Origin: Thermocoleostomius sinensis A174
Lineage (GTDB): Bacteria > Cyanobacteriota > Cyanobacteriia > Elainellales > Elainellaceae
Direction: 5' to 3'
DNA: 64,000 bases
Assembly (NCBI RefSeq): GCF_026802175.1
Contig: NZ_CP113797.1
Span: forward strand, 3,821,026-3,885,025
Each line of letters starts with the position of its first letter. Positions within the stretch are counted from its first letter, which is position 1. The notes beneath the pieces were generated by a model. That model had not been told where the DNA came from. It worked only from the letters and a program-made list of their open reading frames with translations, and ran no database searches. Position numbers and translations under genes: made by a program. Of this stretch, positions 1 to 9,478 are shown piece by piece.

Positions 1-52
1 CAAGTTGCCCTCGTTGCCGCTCTATTTCTATAAGTTAAGCACCGTCACCCAC

Positions 53-1723
53 CTACTCACCCACCTGATTTACCCACTTTACAATAGCTTGAACTAATCC
101 TTCTAGAGTGTACTCTCCGGCTTCAACATCAACCCGATTCAGCCATTCTCGACATGCATCCGAGGTTTGGGGACCGATCGACGCAACACACATCGTCTCT
201 GCAAGAGGCAGAAGGGGACGCCCTTGGCTAGCTTCCTGTTGCAGCAGGTGATAGAAACATTGCACCGTTTTAGAACTAGCAAAGGTAATGATATCGATCG
301 TCTGTTGTTGCAATGCAGCGATTGTTTCGGCAGTCATTTGCTGGGCACATCCAGACTCGTAAGCCGCCACCTCCACCACATTAGCCCCTTGGTTGGTCAG
401 TTCTCGCACTAAGACATCCCGACCGCCCGATTCTACCCGGGGAAACAAAATGTTGAGTGTTGGCAAGCGATCGCGCTCTGGAAAATGGTCTACTAGCGAA
501 TCTGCCACAAAATTAGGCGGAATGAAATCTGGTTGCAGTCCATGCTGTGTTAGGCTAGCGGCTGTTTTCTTACCCACCACTGCAATTTTGATCCCGGCAA
601 GTGCTCGGGCGTCTTTTCCCTGCTCAACGAGGCGTTGAAAGAAATAATCGACGCCGTTTGTCGAGGTCAAAATCAGCCAATCAAACCGATCGAGCGACTC
701 AATGGCGCGATCGAGAGACTGCCAACTTGAAGGTGGGGTAATTTCCAGGGTCGGCATTTCAATAACCCTGGCTCCTTGCTCTTGCAATAACGTGCTAAAT
801 TGGCTCGATTGCCCGGCGGCACGGGTGACTAAGATAGTTTTGCCAGTGAGTGGCTTCGAGGACATAGGCGTAGCAGGTAAGGTGAAAGCAGACAAAGGTG
901 AGGACAGGGACAAATCCGCGACATGGGATTGGGAACGATTGGGTGGAGCGAGTACTGTTTGCGAGAACTCAAGCGGAGCGTGTGCTGTCTGGGAGCGTAT
1001 GGGCTGAAGATAGGGACGCAGTCTTACCACTTCTCCAATCACAATTACACAGGGGGATAAGGCTTGACGGCTAGTTTGCTGCACGATCGTTTCTAACGTG
1101 CCTGTCCAAATCTGTTGGTGGGGTTGTCCAGCCCAGCGGATGACCGCGATTGGAGTTTGAGGCGATCGGCCATGGCGTTGTAGTTGGTCTACAATCACCG
1201 CTAATTGCTTCGCTCCCATGAGAATCACGAGGGTTTCCAAAACAGCCAAACTTTGCCAATTTAAGGCAGCAGCGTCATGGGCAGTGAGCACCGCAAAGCA
1301 GCGGCTGAGCACCGGATCAGTGAGAGGAATCCCGGCTAGCAATGGCGCCGCTAACGCGGACGAAATTCCTGGCACTACTTCAAAGTCACACTCGGCTGCA
1401 ACTAACGCCTCAATTTCTGCAACACAACGTCCAAAGATGAACGGATCGCCACTCTTTAAGCGCACTACCTGCCGTCCCCGCTGGCAGTACAGCACTAGCA
1501 GCCGATTGATTTCAGCTTGAGGTGGGCTGGGTTTGCCGCCGCGTTTGCCTACATCAAGTTTGGAACACGATTCAGGAACCCATTGTAACAGCGCCTCATC
1601 GACCAGCGCATCGTATATCAATACATCCGCCTGAGTGAGCAACTGGTACCCCCGCATGGTCAAGTAGTCCACGCTACCAGGCCCTGACCCAACTAGATAA
1701 ACTTTGCCATTGCCACGTGTCAT
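53..1723 (-). CDS. cobA/hemD: Uroporphyrinogen-III C-methyltransferase / uroporphyrinogen-III synthase fusion (CobA-HemD)
   Basis: A 556-residue fusion of two consecutive tetrapyrrole enzymes. Residues 1-240 form the SAM-dependent methyltransferase: glycine-rich VGSGPGSVDYLT near 11-22, RLKSGDPFIFGR at 88-99 and VPGISSALA at 117-125 are family hallmarks. A low-complexity linker of about 50 residues follows, and residues 293-556 form the HemD domain, opening with GKTILVTRAAGQ. HemD makes uroporphyrinogen III and CobA methylates it to precorrin-2, which feeds siroheme and cobalamin. The fusion could channel substrate, although every heme and chlorophyll molecule also needs the HemD activity. 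Starts ATG; the nearest gene upstream on this strand is dnaE-c, more than 2 kb away. Confidence 0.95.
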   Translation of the reverse strand: MTRGNGKVYLVGSGPGSVDYLTMRGYQLLTQADVLIYDALVDEALLQWVPESCSKLDVGKRGGKPSPPQAEINRLLVLYCQRGRQVVRLKSGDPFIFGRCVAEIEALVAAECDFEVVPGISSALAAPLLAGIPLTDPVLSRCFAVLTAHDAAALNWQSLAVLETLVILMGAKQLAVIVDQLQRHGRSPQTPIAVIRWAGQPHQQIWTGTLETIVQQTSRQALSPCVIVIGEVVRLRPYLQPIRSQTAHAPLEFSQTVLAPPNRSQSHVADLSLSSPLSAFTLPATPMSSKPLTGKTILVTRAAGQSSQFSTLLQEQGARVIEMPTLEITPPSSWQSLDRAIESLDRFDWLILTSTNGVDYFFQRLVEQGKDARALAGIKIAVVGKKTAASLTQHGLQPDFIPPNFVADSLVDHFPERDRLPTLNILFPRVESGGRDVLVRELTNQGANVVEVAAYESGCAQQMTAETIAALQQQTIDIITFASSKTVQCFYHLLQQEASQGRPLLPLAETMCVASIGPQTSDACREWLNRVDVEAGEYTLEGLVQAIVKWVNQVGE

Positions 1724-2078
1724 TGCGAAGGCGGTCTGTCCTTACAGCCTCTCACTATAGCGTTTTGCAGTTGTTTGAACAAACCGCTCAACGTTAGTAG
1801 GAATAGAAACGACTGAAGAAAAGCATGGCTGAGTTTAAAAAGAATTCGTTCTCATCCTCATTCTTTGTCATGCTGCATAGAGTTCACCCCACTGCCGGTG
1901 GCGCCTCCCCTTGGGAGAGAGAGGTTGGGAGGGCATCATAGTTAACCTCATAGTTAACCTCATAGTTAACCTCACAGAGAATTCGTTCTCAGTCTCAATT
2001 CTTGAGCATCTGAACAGAAATCGATCGGTTTGACAACGCTACCCAGTAAAATTAGAGAGTCTTCTCTATACTGCCCCC
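1724..2078. other. Intergenic region, divergent cobA-hemD / sodC
   Basis: Promoter region for two divergent genes. It holds a 12-bp tandem repeat, a GC-rich fragment (CTCCCCTTGGGAGAG) resembling the dispersed palindromic repeats elsewhere in the window, and two related copies of an AATTCGTTCTCA motif about 140 bp apart; the second can fold as GAGAA-TTCG-TTCTC. No coding potential was recognised. Confidence 0.5.
1936..1971. repeat. Tandem repeat, 3 x 12 bp (TCATAGTTAACC)
   Basis: Three exact head-to-tail copies of TCATAGTTAACC lie about 110 bp before the sodC start. Each copy contains the palindrome GTTAAC. Copy number of such short units is often variable between strains, so this is a candidate length polymorphism. 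Confidence 0.9.
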
Positions 2079-2690
2079 ATGCCACTTATCTCCTTGCTTC
2101 GGTCTTCTTTCTGCCGTATTTTTCCAGGAATAACGAAGGCAATTGCTGGTTGCCTCATCGTTTTGATTGGTGGCGCTGTTATGTTCCTTGCGGAGGGGGC
2201 GGCGATCGGTCCTGTTCAACTCGCTGCATTGGCAGCCACCGGGCAAGTGATGTTTCAAGGAACGAGTGAAACTAGTGCTGTTTCTGGCATTGCAAAATTG
2301 CAAGATACCGAAGCAGGATTGCAAATTACTCTCGATTTAGAAGCTCCGCCTGGTGAACATGGATTTCATATTCATGAGTTTGGGAGTTGTGCAGATGCAG
2401 GCAATGCCGCAGGGGGACACTATAATCCCGATCGAGTCAAGCACGGGTATCTGCTCAGCGATGGCTTCAGTAATGCTCATGCTGGAGATTTGGGGAATGT
2501 TAGGGTGAATAGCGATGGCAAAGCCACTTACACCGCTACGGTTTCAGGGTTGAGCCTCACTCAAGGAAAATATTCGGTGGCAGGACGTGCCATGATTGTG
2601 CATGAGAAACCAGATGATTTCGGTCAGCCAACCGGCAACGCAGGGGGAAGACCAGGTTGCGGCACGATTATACTGACCTCAGCTAATTGA
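2079..2690 (+). CDS. sodC: Superoxide dismutase [Cu-Zn], exported
   Basis: A Cu/Zn superoxide dismutase of 203 residues, which dismutates superoxide to peroxide and oxygen, probably in the periplasm. Residues 18-40 form a hydrophobic signal or anchor segment. All metal ligands are visible: copper His97, His99, His114 and His175; zinc His114 (bridging), His122, His134 and Asp137. The structural disulfide pair is Cys104 (FGSC) and Cys194 (GRPGCG). Length and ligand spacing are normal for the family, so the enzyme should be active. The gene stands alone. Most cyanobacteria rely on Fe, Mn or Ni enzymes, so a SodC is a lineage-variable trait. Confidence 0.95.
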   Translation: MPLISLLRSSFCRIFPGITKAIAGCLIVLIGGAVMFLAEGAAIGPVQLAALAATGQVMFQGTSETSAVSGIAKLQDTEAGLQITLDLEAPPGEHGFHIHEFGSCADAGNAAGGHYNPDRVKHGYLLSDGFSNAHAGDLGNVRVNSDGKATYTATVSGLSLTQGKYSVAGRAMIVHEKPDDFGQPTGNAGGRPGCGTIILTSAN

Positions 2691-2897
2691 GCATTTCAAG
2701 AATCGAGCTTTTGGTTTCTTCAAGCTATTTTGATTCTGTCATCGCTTTCATCTTCAATTAGTTTTTCAATCTCTCTCCAAATCATCTCCTTTTTCGGTAT
2801 AAAATAATCTATCTATTTGTGAAATTTGGTGATTGGTGAGTCAACCAGGATTTGGTAGAGTGCTATGGTATAAATTACATCTCCATCTCAATAGTCA

Positions 2898-4175
2898 ATG
2901 ACGACTTCTCTGCCGGACTTTCAATTCTTTCAGGGAAATTCCTTGTCTGATCTGTTTACTCAAGATATTGCGGATAAGCGCGTTGCCCTGATCCTAAATT
3001 ATCCAGCGACAGCCAGTTGGGCAGCCTATCCCAATACGCAACGTTATTTTCTCCAAGATGGTAGTAGTGAGGCGACCAAAACATCGTTTGACAAAGTTTG
3101 TCAGAAAGAACCCTGGAAAAATTTGGCGGTATTAGGAGACGCGCTACCAGGTGTGGTCATTCGTTCACCACAAGCGTTGTTGTTGCAATATTGGCGAGAT
3201 TCTTTTGGCTTTTGCTATCCTCATCTGGAGATCATGGATTGTTCAACGTATTTAGATGACCTCAACCAGAGCGATCGCATCGATCAAGTGATTACGCTGT
3301 TCCCATTTGACCAATTGCGACCCGAAAAACACGCGATTGATCCAAATACGCATTATCGATTGCTGAGCAAGGCCACATTAAACGAATTGGGAGTGCCTTG
3401 TCCAAACTATCAGACCTACCATTTGGATCAGGTGACGCTCAACCAACTTCAGCTTCCTCAACACTTTCCCTACTTGATTAAAACCTCGCATGGTCTTTCC
3501 GGTGAAGGAACCTATATCATCCGCAATACTGGCGATCTTAACTACTGTCTAGAAGAACTGAAAAAATATTTGGACATTCATCTACTAAAAACAATTATTG
3601 TCTCAGAGTTCGTCAAGAATGAAATTAATAATTACTGTGTACAATTTTATGTAAATCAGAATGGCGATATTGCATTAATTGGTGTCACTCAACAACTGGT
3701 TGATGCAGCGGGTAATTATTTAGGTGGTTTAGTTGACTATAACAATGATCTAAGCAAGTTTCTGGGAATGATTACAGCGGTGGGGCGTTATGCCCATCAA
3801 CAGGGATATTTTGGTGTCATTGGTTTTGATGTATTAGAAGATCAAGATGAACAACTCTATGCAATCGACGCCAACTTCCGCATCAACGGCTCAACCCCCC
3901 TGTGTTTACAGCGCCATCAATTGTTGAAACTCAACAAAGCGATCGCCAAATACTCTAGTAGTTACCGAATGGAGGGAACATTAGACGAAATTCTGACTAC
4001 CCTCAAATTCCATCTCGATCGCAAAGATTTTCTCATTCTTTCAGCCCTGGAAAAAGTGAAATACGGTAAAATCTACACTGAAATCTACGGCATAGTAACT
4101 GGAGAAACTCGAGAGGACATGCAACAGATCGAGCGAAATTTATACACTCAAGGTTTGCATTTGACAAACTGGTGA
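2898..4175 (+). CDS. ATP-grasp domain protein, putative carboxylate-amine ligase
   Basis: A 425-residue ATP-grasp enzyme. Residues 1-150 form an N-terminal pre-ATP-grasp-like region. The ATP lid and nucleotide-binding stretch includes YLIKTSHGLSGEG (192-204), and the metal-binding strand is DANFRINGST at 324-333, equivalent to the family D-x-N-x-R-x-N-G pattern. Such enzymes join a carboxylate to an amine through an acyl phosphate. No peptide precursor, biosynthetic partner or transporter is adjacent, so the substrate is unknown; a peptide or amino-acid ligase role is inference. The central part is AT-richer than neighbouring genes, which may hint at acquisition by transfer. Clear separation from both neighbours suggests single-gene transcription. 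Confidence 0.8.
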   Translation: MTTSLPDFQFFQGNSLSDLFTQDIADKRVALILNYPATASWAAYPNTQRYFLQDGSSEATKTSFDKVCQKEPWKNLAVLGDALPGVVIRSPQALLLQYWRDSFGFCYPHLEIMDCSTYLDDLNQSDRIDQVITLFPFDQLRPEKHAIDPNTHYRLLSKATLNELGVPCPNYQTYHLDQVTLNQLQLPQHFPYLIKTSHGLSGEGTYIIRNTGDLNYCLEELKKYLDIHLLKTIIVSEFVKNEINNYCVQFYVNQNGDIALIGVTQQLVDAAGNYLGGLVDYNNDLSKFLGMITAVGRYAHQQGYFGVIGFDVLEDQDEQLYAIDANFRINGSTPLCLQRHQLLKLNKAIAKYSSSYRMEGTLDEILTTLKFHLDRKDFLILSALEKVKYGKIYTEIYGIVTGETREDMQQIERNLYTQGLHLTNW

Positions 4176-4296
4176 GTCGCTGGCAACTGGAAACCGCCTG
4201 TGCCACTAATGTGGTACTTTGCATCATTTTGCATCACTTGAATGGACTCACAAGATCATTGACGTACCGAAAAAATTCTATAGTTGGCTCTCTTTT

Positions 4297-5652
4297 TTAG
4301 TTGGCTCTCGTCAGAAATGAAGTTTTGGCTTGAAACCCTTCCCGTAATAAGGCATTTACCGTAGACTGATGATCGCGCACACGAAACTGAGCACCAAACC
4401 GGACAATTTCTCGCCGATTGCCGCCGTTGATCACTGCTAAGACAGGGACTTTACCCGTGTCTTCTTCACCACGTTGTTCAAGTAATACCGTTCGAAGACG
4501 ATGTTGTTTGGTGATGTCTCTGGCAATGTCTGGTGCAATCTCTACCATTACCATGCGCACATCATCAATCGGTTCCACATCATCAATGATAAATTGTGCC
4601 CGATCGTCGCGGCGATCGACTTTGCCCCAAATCATCAGGCGTTGATCAACTTGCAGATAGTGACCAATGCGCTCAAAGGATTTGGGGAACACCACTGCAT
4701 CAGCTTGTCCAGTCAGGTCTTCAATTTGCAACACCGCCATTCGATCGCCTTTTTTAGTGACAACGGGCTTGATGCTACTGATCATAACGATCGCACTCAA
4801 CGTTACGTTATCCGGTTTATTATCTAGATCCCCGATGTTAATGGGAGCTAATACTTTTGCTGCGTGTTGCACTGCCTTTAAAGGATGATCGGAAATATAG
4901 AAACCCAACAATTCCTTCTCAAGTTTGAGTTTTTCAGGTGGCGGTAAATCAGCAACAGGGGCAGCTTTAGGAGCACTCTCAAAGCCACTCGTTCCAGTAT
5001 TGGTGGTGGTTGTGTCGCTACCAAACATCATGTCGAACAAATTGCCTTGTCCAATTTCCCGGTCTTTAGCTCGCGATTGGGCCCAGTCCAATACCAATTC
5101 CAGATCATGAATTAATTGATTGCGGTTAGGGGCAATGCCATCAAGCGCCCCACACTGGATTAAGGCTTCCAGAGCACGACGATTGACGGTACGAGGGTCA
5201 ATGCGATCGCACAAATCCGCAAGCGACTTAAACGGGCCGCCTTCATCCCGTGCTTTGAGGATATTCTCCACGGCTCCCTCGCCCACATTGCGTACTGCTG
5301 ATAGCCCAAACAAAATACTGCCCGACAACGGCGTAAAATCCACCCCCGAGCGATTGATATCCGGTGGCTCCACAGTGATGCCCATATTCAAGCAGGTGGC
5401 AATGTAGCGCTGCACCTTGTCTTGATCGCCTTTGTTGGCGGTGAGCAGGGCCGCCATATATTCCACCGGATAGTGGGCTTTTAAATAGGCAGTTTGATAG
5501 GTGACATAGCCGTAAGCGGTGGAGTGCGATTTGTTGAAACAATTAGAGGCAACCAGTCCGTTGGCTAATAAAAAATTATGGTCGATCGATTCAACCCCAA
5601 TATCATAAACAGGTTGAATGCCAAGTGATTTGCGATCGACAATTTTTACCAT
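4297..5652 (-). CDS. dnaE-c: DNA polymerase III alpha subunit, C-terminal half with C-intein (DnaE-C)
   Basis: The second half of the split replicative polymerase. Residues 1-37 are the C-terminal split intein (MVKIVDRKSLGIQPVYDIGV then HNFLLANGLVASN), ending at Asn37. Cys38 begins the C-extein, in the expected N-CFNKSH junction. The 414-residue extein carries the end of the polymerase domain (TAYGYVTYQTAYLKAHYP), the helix-hairpin-helix region and an OB-fold around GQADAVVFPKSF. Together with the 755-759-residue N-extein it gives a normal DnaE of about 1,170 residues after trans-splicing. A ribosome site (AGAGG) precedes the ATG, so this half is translated separately. Its partner lies directly upstream on the same strand, unlike the usual unlinked arrangement. 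Confidence 0.97.
   Translation of the reverse strand: MVKIVDRKSLGIQPVYDIGVESIDHNFLLANGLVASNCFNKSHSTAYGYVTYQTAYLKAHYPVEYMAALLTANKGDQDKVQRYIATCLNMGITVEPPDINRSGVDFTPLSGSILFGLSAVRNVGEGAVENILKARDEGGPFKSLADLCDRIDPRTVNRRALEALIQCGALDGIAPNRNQLIHDLELVLDWAQSRAKDREIGQGNLFDMMFGSDTTTTNTGTSGFESAPKAAPVADLPPPEKLKLEKELLGFYISDHPLKAVQHAAKVLAPINIGDLDNKPDNVTLSAIVMISSIKPVVTKKGDRMAVLQIEDLTGQADAVVFPKSFERIGHYLQVDQRLMIWGKVDRRDDRAQFIIDDVEPIDDVRMVMVEIAPDIARDITKQHRLRTVLLEQRGEEDTGKVPVLAVINGGNRREIVRFGAQFRVRDHQSTVNALLREGFQAKTSFLTRAN
5542..5652 (-). other. Split intein C-fragment (DnaE Int-C)
   Basis: Thirty-seven residues at the start of the DnaE C-half. The penultimate block ends VASN and is followed by Cys, so the catalytic Asn and the +1 Cys nucleophile are both intact. 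HNFLLANG matches the family block F region. It should splice in trans with the N-fragment encoded just upstream. Confidence 0.95.
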
Positions 5653-5698
5653 TATTCTTTACCTCTAAAGCACTCAAATTTTAACTTGAATAATGAAC

Positions 5699-5917
5699 TT
5701 AAAGTGATTGAAAAACAGACTGCATATTCAACACAAAACCAGGTAGAATGTCTTCTCCTGACAAGAATTTGGGATTATCGAGCGTTTCAGTGGGGCGTTG
5801 CGATCGATAAATCTCAACCTGTCGATTTTTGGGATCAATTAGCCAACCCATTAGTTTTATTACCGGATCAAGCGCCAGAACAAAGGAACTTTTCATATCT
5901 TTCTCCGACTCCTTCAT
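5699..5917 (-). pseudogene. Uma2-family (PD-(D/E)XK) nuclease remnant, C-terminal end only
   Basis: A 72-codon open stretch between the two dnaE halves, on the same strand. GWLIDPKNRQVEIYRSQRP followed by a segment LSGEDILPGFVL matches the last 40-50 residues typical of the cyanobacterial Uma2 (DUF820) family. The upstream part is scrambled and a TAG lies just before the first ATG, so the catalytic core is missing. It is best read as the surviving tail of a former Uma2 gene inserted between the dnaE halves. Assignment rests on motif memory of the family, not on an alignment. Confidence 0.7.
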
Positions 5918-5989
5918 GCGTTGCTACACCCATTGTTGCAGAGACTTACTTAATGAATTGGTGAAAGGCGAGCTTAACCCAGAGCAATG

Positions 5990-8602
5990 TTAACAACTGG
6001 ATGCAAGTGGTTTAACAAAACTACCAGAGATGGGCGATCGAACCTCTATTTGCTTTAAGTCTAAACCGCGATTGAAAATTTCATCGATTGGCAGCATTTC
6101 TCCCTCTATTGTCATAAATCGATGATCTTTGGTTGCCTGAATGATGGAACCATCTTCTAATAAATATTCAAACAGTTCTTGCTTACCGCGATCGTGCCAT
6201 TGAGCGATCGGTTGAGCATAGATAAATCCATTGGCATCCACACTGTAAACGGCACAGTTGATCTGCTGTTCCACAATTTTTCCGATCGGTAAGGCTCCGT
6301 ATTCAACAGTGAGAATTTCAGTTTCGTAACTGAGGCAATACTCGGCAAACTTGACCATTTGCTCAAATAAATTTGCCGCCACTTTCGGAGGAACACCAGT
6401 CTTTTTTGCACCTTCGACAAAAATACTTTGGTGCTTTTCCATCTCCTCTTTCTTTTTCTTACCCATCGCCCGCCGCAGCAGATCGGCCTGTCCTAAGGAA
6501 TAGCCACCCATATCTTGAGCAATCTTCATGATTTGCTCTTGATAGACCATGATTCCGTAGGTTTCACTCAGGATTGACTTTAACAAATCGTGGTCATATT
6601 CAATCTTTTCAAGCCCGTGTTTGCGGTTGATGAACTTGGGAATTAGTCCAGCATCTAGCGGGCCGGGTCGATACAAAGCTAGCACTGACGAGATATCTTC
6701 TAACCCAGAGGGTTTGAGATCGCGGACAATTTGCCGCATTCCTGAAGATTCTAACTGAAAGATGCCTTCCAGTTCTCCCTTGGCTAACAGTTGATACGCC
6801 TTTGAATCATCCATTGGCAAATGATCTAGATCGATCGTCACCTGATGGGTTTGGGCGATTAACTCCACCGTTTTTTGAATCATCGTCAGGTTCTTTAGCC
6901 CCAAGAAGTCCATTTTTAATAGACCCAGAGCTTCAATATCTTCCATGTAATATTGCGTAAATACGGCTCCATCCGCGTTACGTTGCAGGGGCACAATTTC
7001 ATCCAGTCGCTCAGCCGAAATCACCACCCCTGCCGCGTGAATCCCCACACTTTTGTTGGTGCCCTCGATCCGCATAGCCATGTCAATCCAATGCCGCACC
7101 TTGGGATCGTTTTCATATTTCTCCTTAAACTCGGGAGCCGGAGTTTGCTCTGAGATCATTACCTTGAGCTTGGTGGGTTTGCCGCGCACCACCGGAATCA
7201 TCTTCGCCATCCGATCGGACTCTGCATAGGGAATGTCCAGCACCCGCGCTACATCTTTCAGCACCGCTTTCGAGGTCATGCGGTTATAGGTAATGATTTG
7301 CGCCACGCGATCGGTTCCGTATTTTTCTGTAACGTATTGGATCACTTCATCGCGACGATCGATGCAAAAGTCAGTGTCAATATCCGGCATTGATTTCCGT
7401 TCGGGGTTGAGGAAGCGCTCGAACAGCAGACCGTGATGCACCGGATCAATATTGGTAATCCGCAATGCATAGGCCACCAGTGACCCAGCGGCTGAACCCC
7501 GTCCTGGACCTACAGGAATCCCTCGATCGCGGGCAAATTTAATGTAATCCCACACCACCAGAAAATAGGCATCAAAGCCCATCTGGTGCATCATTTGCAA
7601 CTCATAATCTAACCGCTCTTTATAAACAGGCTCGACATCATCGTAAGATTGCAACTCGAAGCGCTCAACCAGTCCTTGTCGCGTCATTTCTTCCAAGTAG
7701 GTAGATACGGTAAAGCCGTCAGGCACTGGATAGTCGGGAATGCGCGGAGAGCCAAGAATTTCGTAGGGTTCGATTTTTTCAGCCACTTCTAGCGTGGTGG
7801 CGATCGCCTCTTCAATTACGTCATCCGTTAGGTGATCGCGGAAGAGATAGCGCATTTCCTCTGCCGATTTCAGAAACTCAGTGCCGCTATAGCGCAACCG
7901 TTGTTCTTCTACAATTAGCTTGCCCGTTTGAATACAGAGCAAGGCATCGTGGGCTTCTACGTCGTAGCAAGAGGTGAAGTGAGAATCATTGGTGGCAATG
8001 ATTTTGATCTCTAGTTCGCGAGCAATATTGACCAGTTCCACATTGATAATCCGGTCTTCTACATAACCGTGATCTTGAATTTCTAAATAATAATCCTCAC
8101 CGAACAAGTCTTTGTACCACTGCGCTCGCTGTCGGGCAATATCAGGGCGGCCTTGCAAAATCGCCTGCGGTACTTCTCCGGCTCGACAACCACTCGTAAC
8201 GATTAACCCTTCGTGGTATTTTTCCAAATACTCTTTATTAATGCAGGGGCGCGAAAAAATACCCCGCCCTTGTATTCCTTGCAAATGCGAGATTGTGGTG
8301 AGTTTAACCAAGTTCTTGTAGCCTTGGGTGGTTTTGGCTAAGACAATTTGATGGTAGCGAGGGCGGCGTTCTTGCTTGGTGATATCGCCGTTGATGACAT
8401 ACATTTCGTTGCCGATGATCGGCTTCACGCCTTTGGCTTTGCATACCTTTAGTAGTTCGATCGCTCCATACATGACGCCATGATCTGTGAGGGCAATCGC
8501 AGGCATTCCTAACTCAATCACGCGATCAACTAGTTCTGGTAGCTGACTGGCTCCATCCAGCAAACTGTAGTCACTATGGGTATGTAAACCGACAAAGGAC
8601 AT
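5990..8602 (-). CDS. dnaE-n: DNA polymerase III alpha subunit, N-terminal half with N-intein (DnaE-N)
   Basis: The first half of the replicative polymerase. A PHP domain opens with [11 protein letters not shown] and DHGVMYG. The palm contains [12 protein letters not shown], with the catalytic aspartates, and [10 protein letters not shown] is present upstream. The N-extein ends FAEY, and Cys760 (numbered from the upstream GTG at 8614) begins a 115-residue N-intein. I prefer the ATG at 8602, four codons inside the longest frame, because MSFVGLH is the usual cyanobacterial start and GAGAG lies just upstream. The protein cannot act alone: it must be spliced to DnaE-C. The C-half follows after 337 bp on the same strand, so co-transcription is possible. 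Confidence 0.97.
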   Translation of the reverse strand: MSFVGLHTHSDYSLLDGASQLPELVDRVIELGMPAIALTDHGVMYGAIELLKVCKAKGVKPIIGNEMYVINGDITKQERRPRYHQIVLAKTTQGYKNLVKLTTISHLQGIQGRGIFSRPCINKEYLEKYHEGLIVTSGCRAGEVPQAILQGRPDIARQRAQWYKDLFGEDYYLEIQDHGYVEDRIINVELVNIARELEIKIIATNDSHFTSCYDVEAHDALLCIQTGKLIVEEQRLRYSGTEFLKSAEEMRYLFRDHLTDDVIEEAIATTLEVAEKIEPYEILGSPRIPDYPVPDGFTVSTYLEEMTRQGLVERFELQSYDDVEPVYKERLDYELQMMHQMGFDAYFLVVWDYIKFARDRGIPVGPGRGSAAGSLVAYALRITNIDPVHHGLLFERFLNPERKSMPDIDTDFCIDRRDEVIQYVTEKYGTDRVAQIITYNRMTSKAVLKDVARVLDIPYAESDRMAKMIPVVRGKPTKLKVMISEQTPAPEFKEKYENDPKVRHWIDMAMRIEGTNKSVGIHAAGVVISAERLDEIVPLQRNADGAVFTQYYMEDIEALGLLKMDFLGLKNLTMIQKTVELIAQTHQVTIDLDHLPMDDSKAYQLLAKGELEGIFQLESSGMRQIVRDLKPSGLEDISSVLALYRPGPLDAGLIPKFINRKHGLEKIEYDHDLLKSILSETYGIMVYQEQIMKIAQDMGGYSLGQADLLRRAMGKKKKEEMEKHQSIFVEGAKKTGVPPKVAANLFEQMVKFAEYCLSYETEILTVEYGALPIGKIVEQQINCAVYSVDANGFIYAQPIAQWHDRGKQELFEYLLEDGSIIQATKDHRFMTIEGEMLPIDEIFNRGLDLKQIEVRSPISGSFVKPLASSC
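5993..6337 (-). other. Split intein N-fragment (DnaE Int-N)
   Basis: A 115-residue intein fragment opening [20 protein letters not shown], with Cys1 as nucleophile and the block-B T-x-x-H motif in ATKDHRF. It resembles the Nostoc punctiforme DnaE Int-N over about 100 residues, then continues roughly 13 residues further (ending KPLASSC) before a stop codon. The tail has no counterpart in the 102-residue Npu fragment and looks like read-through into former intergenic sequence. Confidence 0.95.
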
Positions 8603-8881
8603 AGACTCTCTCACACCACACGTAGGGTTGAGATTAGATTAACCGATTTTGCTCACTATATCTAGCGTTTTTTAATCTTTGACGCTAAATGTAACTGACG
8701 AAGATTTCAAGCTTTCAATAGAGGTCAGGACGCCGTCGAACAGACAACATTATGGCAGGATACAGTGAGATCACAAGGCGTGACGAAATGTGACTATGAC
8801 CCAGCAATGCTTACCGGGATAAAGCAGACGAACAACCACTGGCCTGAGTATAACGCAGGTCTTAACGACAAGGGATGGGCC

Positions 8882-9478
8882 TTAGTTTTTCCAGCTTTGT
8901 GAGGCTTGCTCGGAAGATGCGATCGTGGCTTTGAGGACTGAAGGAATTTGCGACAGGATGCGATCGGCAACTTGGGTAGGCGACTCCTGGTCTTCTACGT
9001 GAATGTGGAGATCGGCTTGGGCATAGAGGGACTGTCGCTGGTGTAGCAAGTCTGTTAGTTTCTGCCGAGGATTGTCGCCAGCCAGCAAGGGACGAGTGCG
9101 ATCGTGGCTCAACCGTTGAGAAAGCTGATCAACACCAACATCCAGCCAAACAATTAATCCATGCCGTAAATAGCTCCAGTTCATTTGTTGCAGAACAATG
9201 CCACCGCCCGTAGCAATGACTAGCTTTGTATAGGCAGATAGTTCAGCCAAAACTTGAGATTCTAGTTCGCGGAAGGTAGGCTCGCCCAAATTGGTAAAGA
9301 TGTCAGCGATCGACTGCTCAGCCGCTTGCTCAATCACCGCATCTGTATCAAAGAAGTGATATCCCAACTGCGTAGCTAAAATTTTTCCAACCGTTGATTT
9401 TCCCGACCCCATCATGCCAATGAGGTAAAGGTTGAGTCCCTGAAGAAGATTACTTGACAAAACACCGTCCCTAATCAC
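8882..9478 (-). CDS. aroK: Shikimate kinase
   Basis: Phosphorylates shikimate with ATP in the chorismate pathway (cytoplasm). The 198-residue protein shows the P-loop GMMGSGKST at about 21-29, FFDTDAVIE with the shikimate-binding Asp, and the glycine-rich TGGGIVL motif; RTRPLL supplies the lid arginine. It starts with GTG; an in-frame later start would remove the strand before the P-loop. The 20-residue extension before it is slightly long for the family. Monocistronic as far as can be seen. Confidence 0.95.
   Translation of the reverse strand: MIRDGVLSSNLLQGLNLYLIGMMGSGKSTVGKILATQLGYHFFDTDAVIEQAAEQSIADIFTNLGEPTFRELESQVLAELSAYTKLVIATGGGIVLQQMNWSYLRHGLIVWLDVGVDQLSQRLSHDRTRPLLAGDNPRQKLTDLLHQRQSLYAQADLHIHVEDQESPTQVADRILSQIPSVLKATIASSEQASQSWKN

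Noticed and set aside
5686-5964. A 92-codon plus-strand frame between the dnaE halves
   Set aside because: It is the antisense of the Uma2 remnant and has no ribosome site or recognisable domain.
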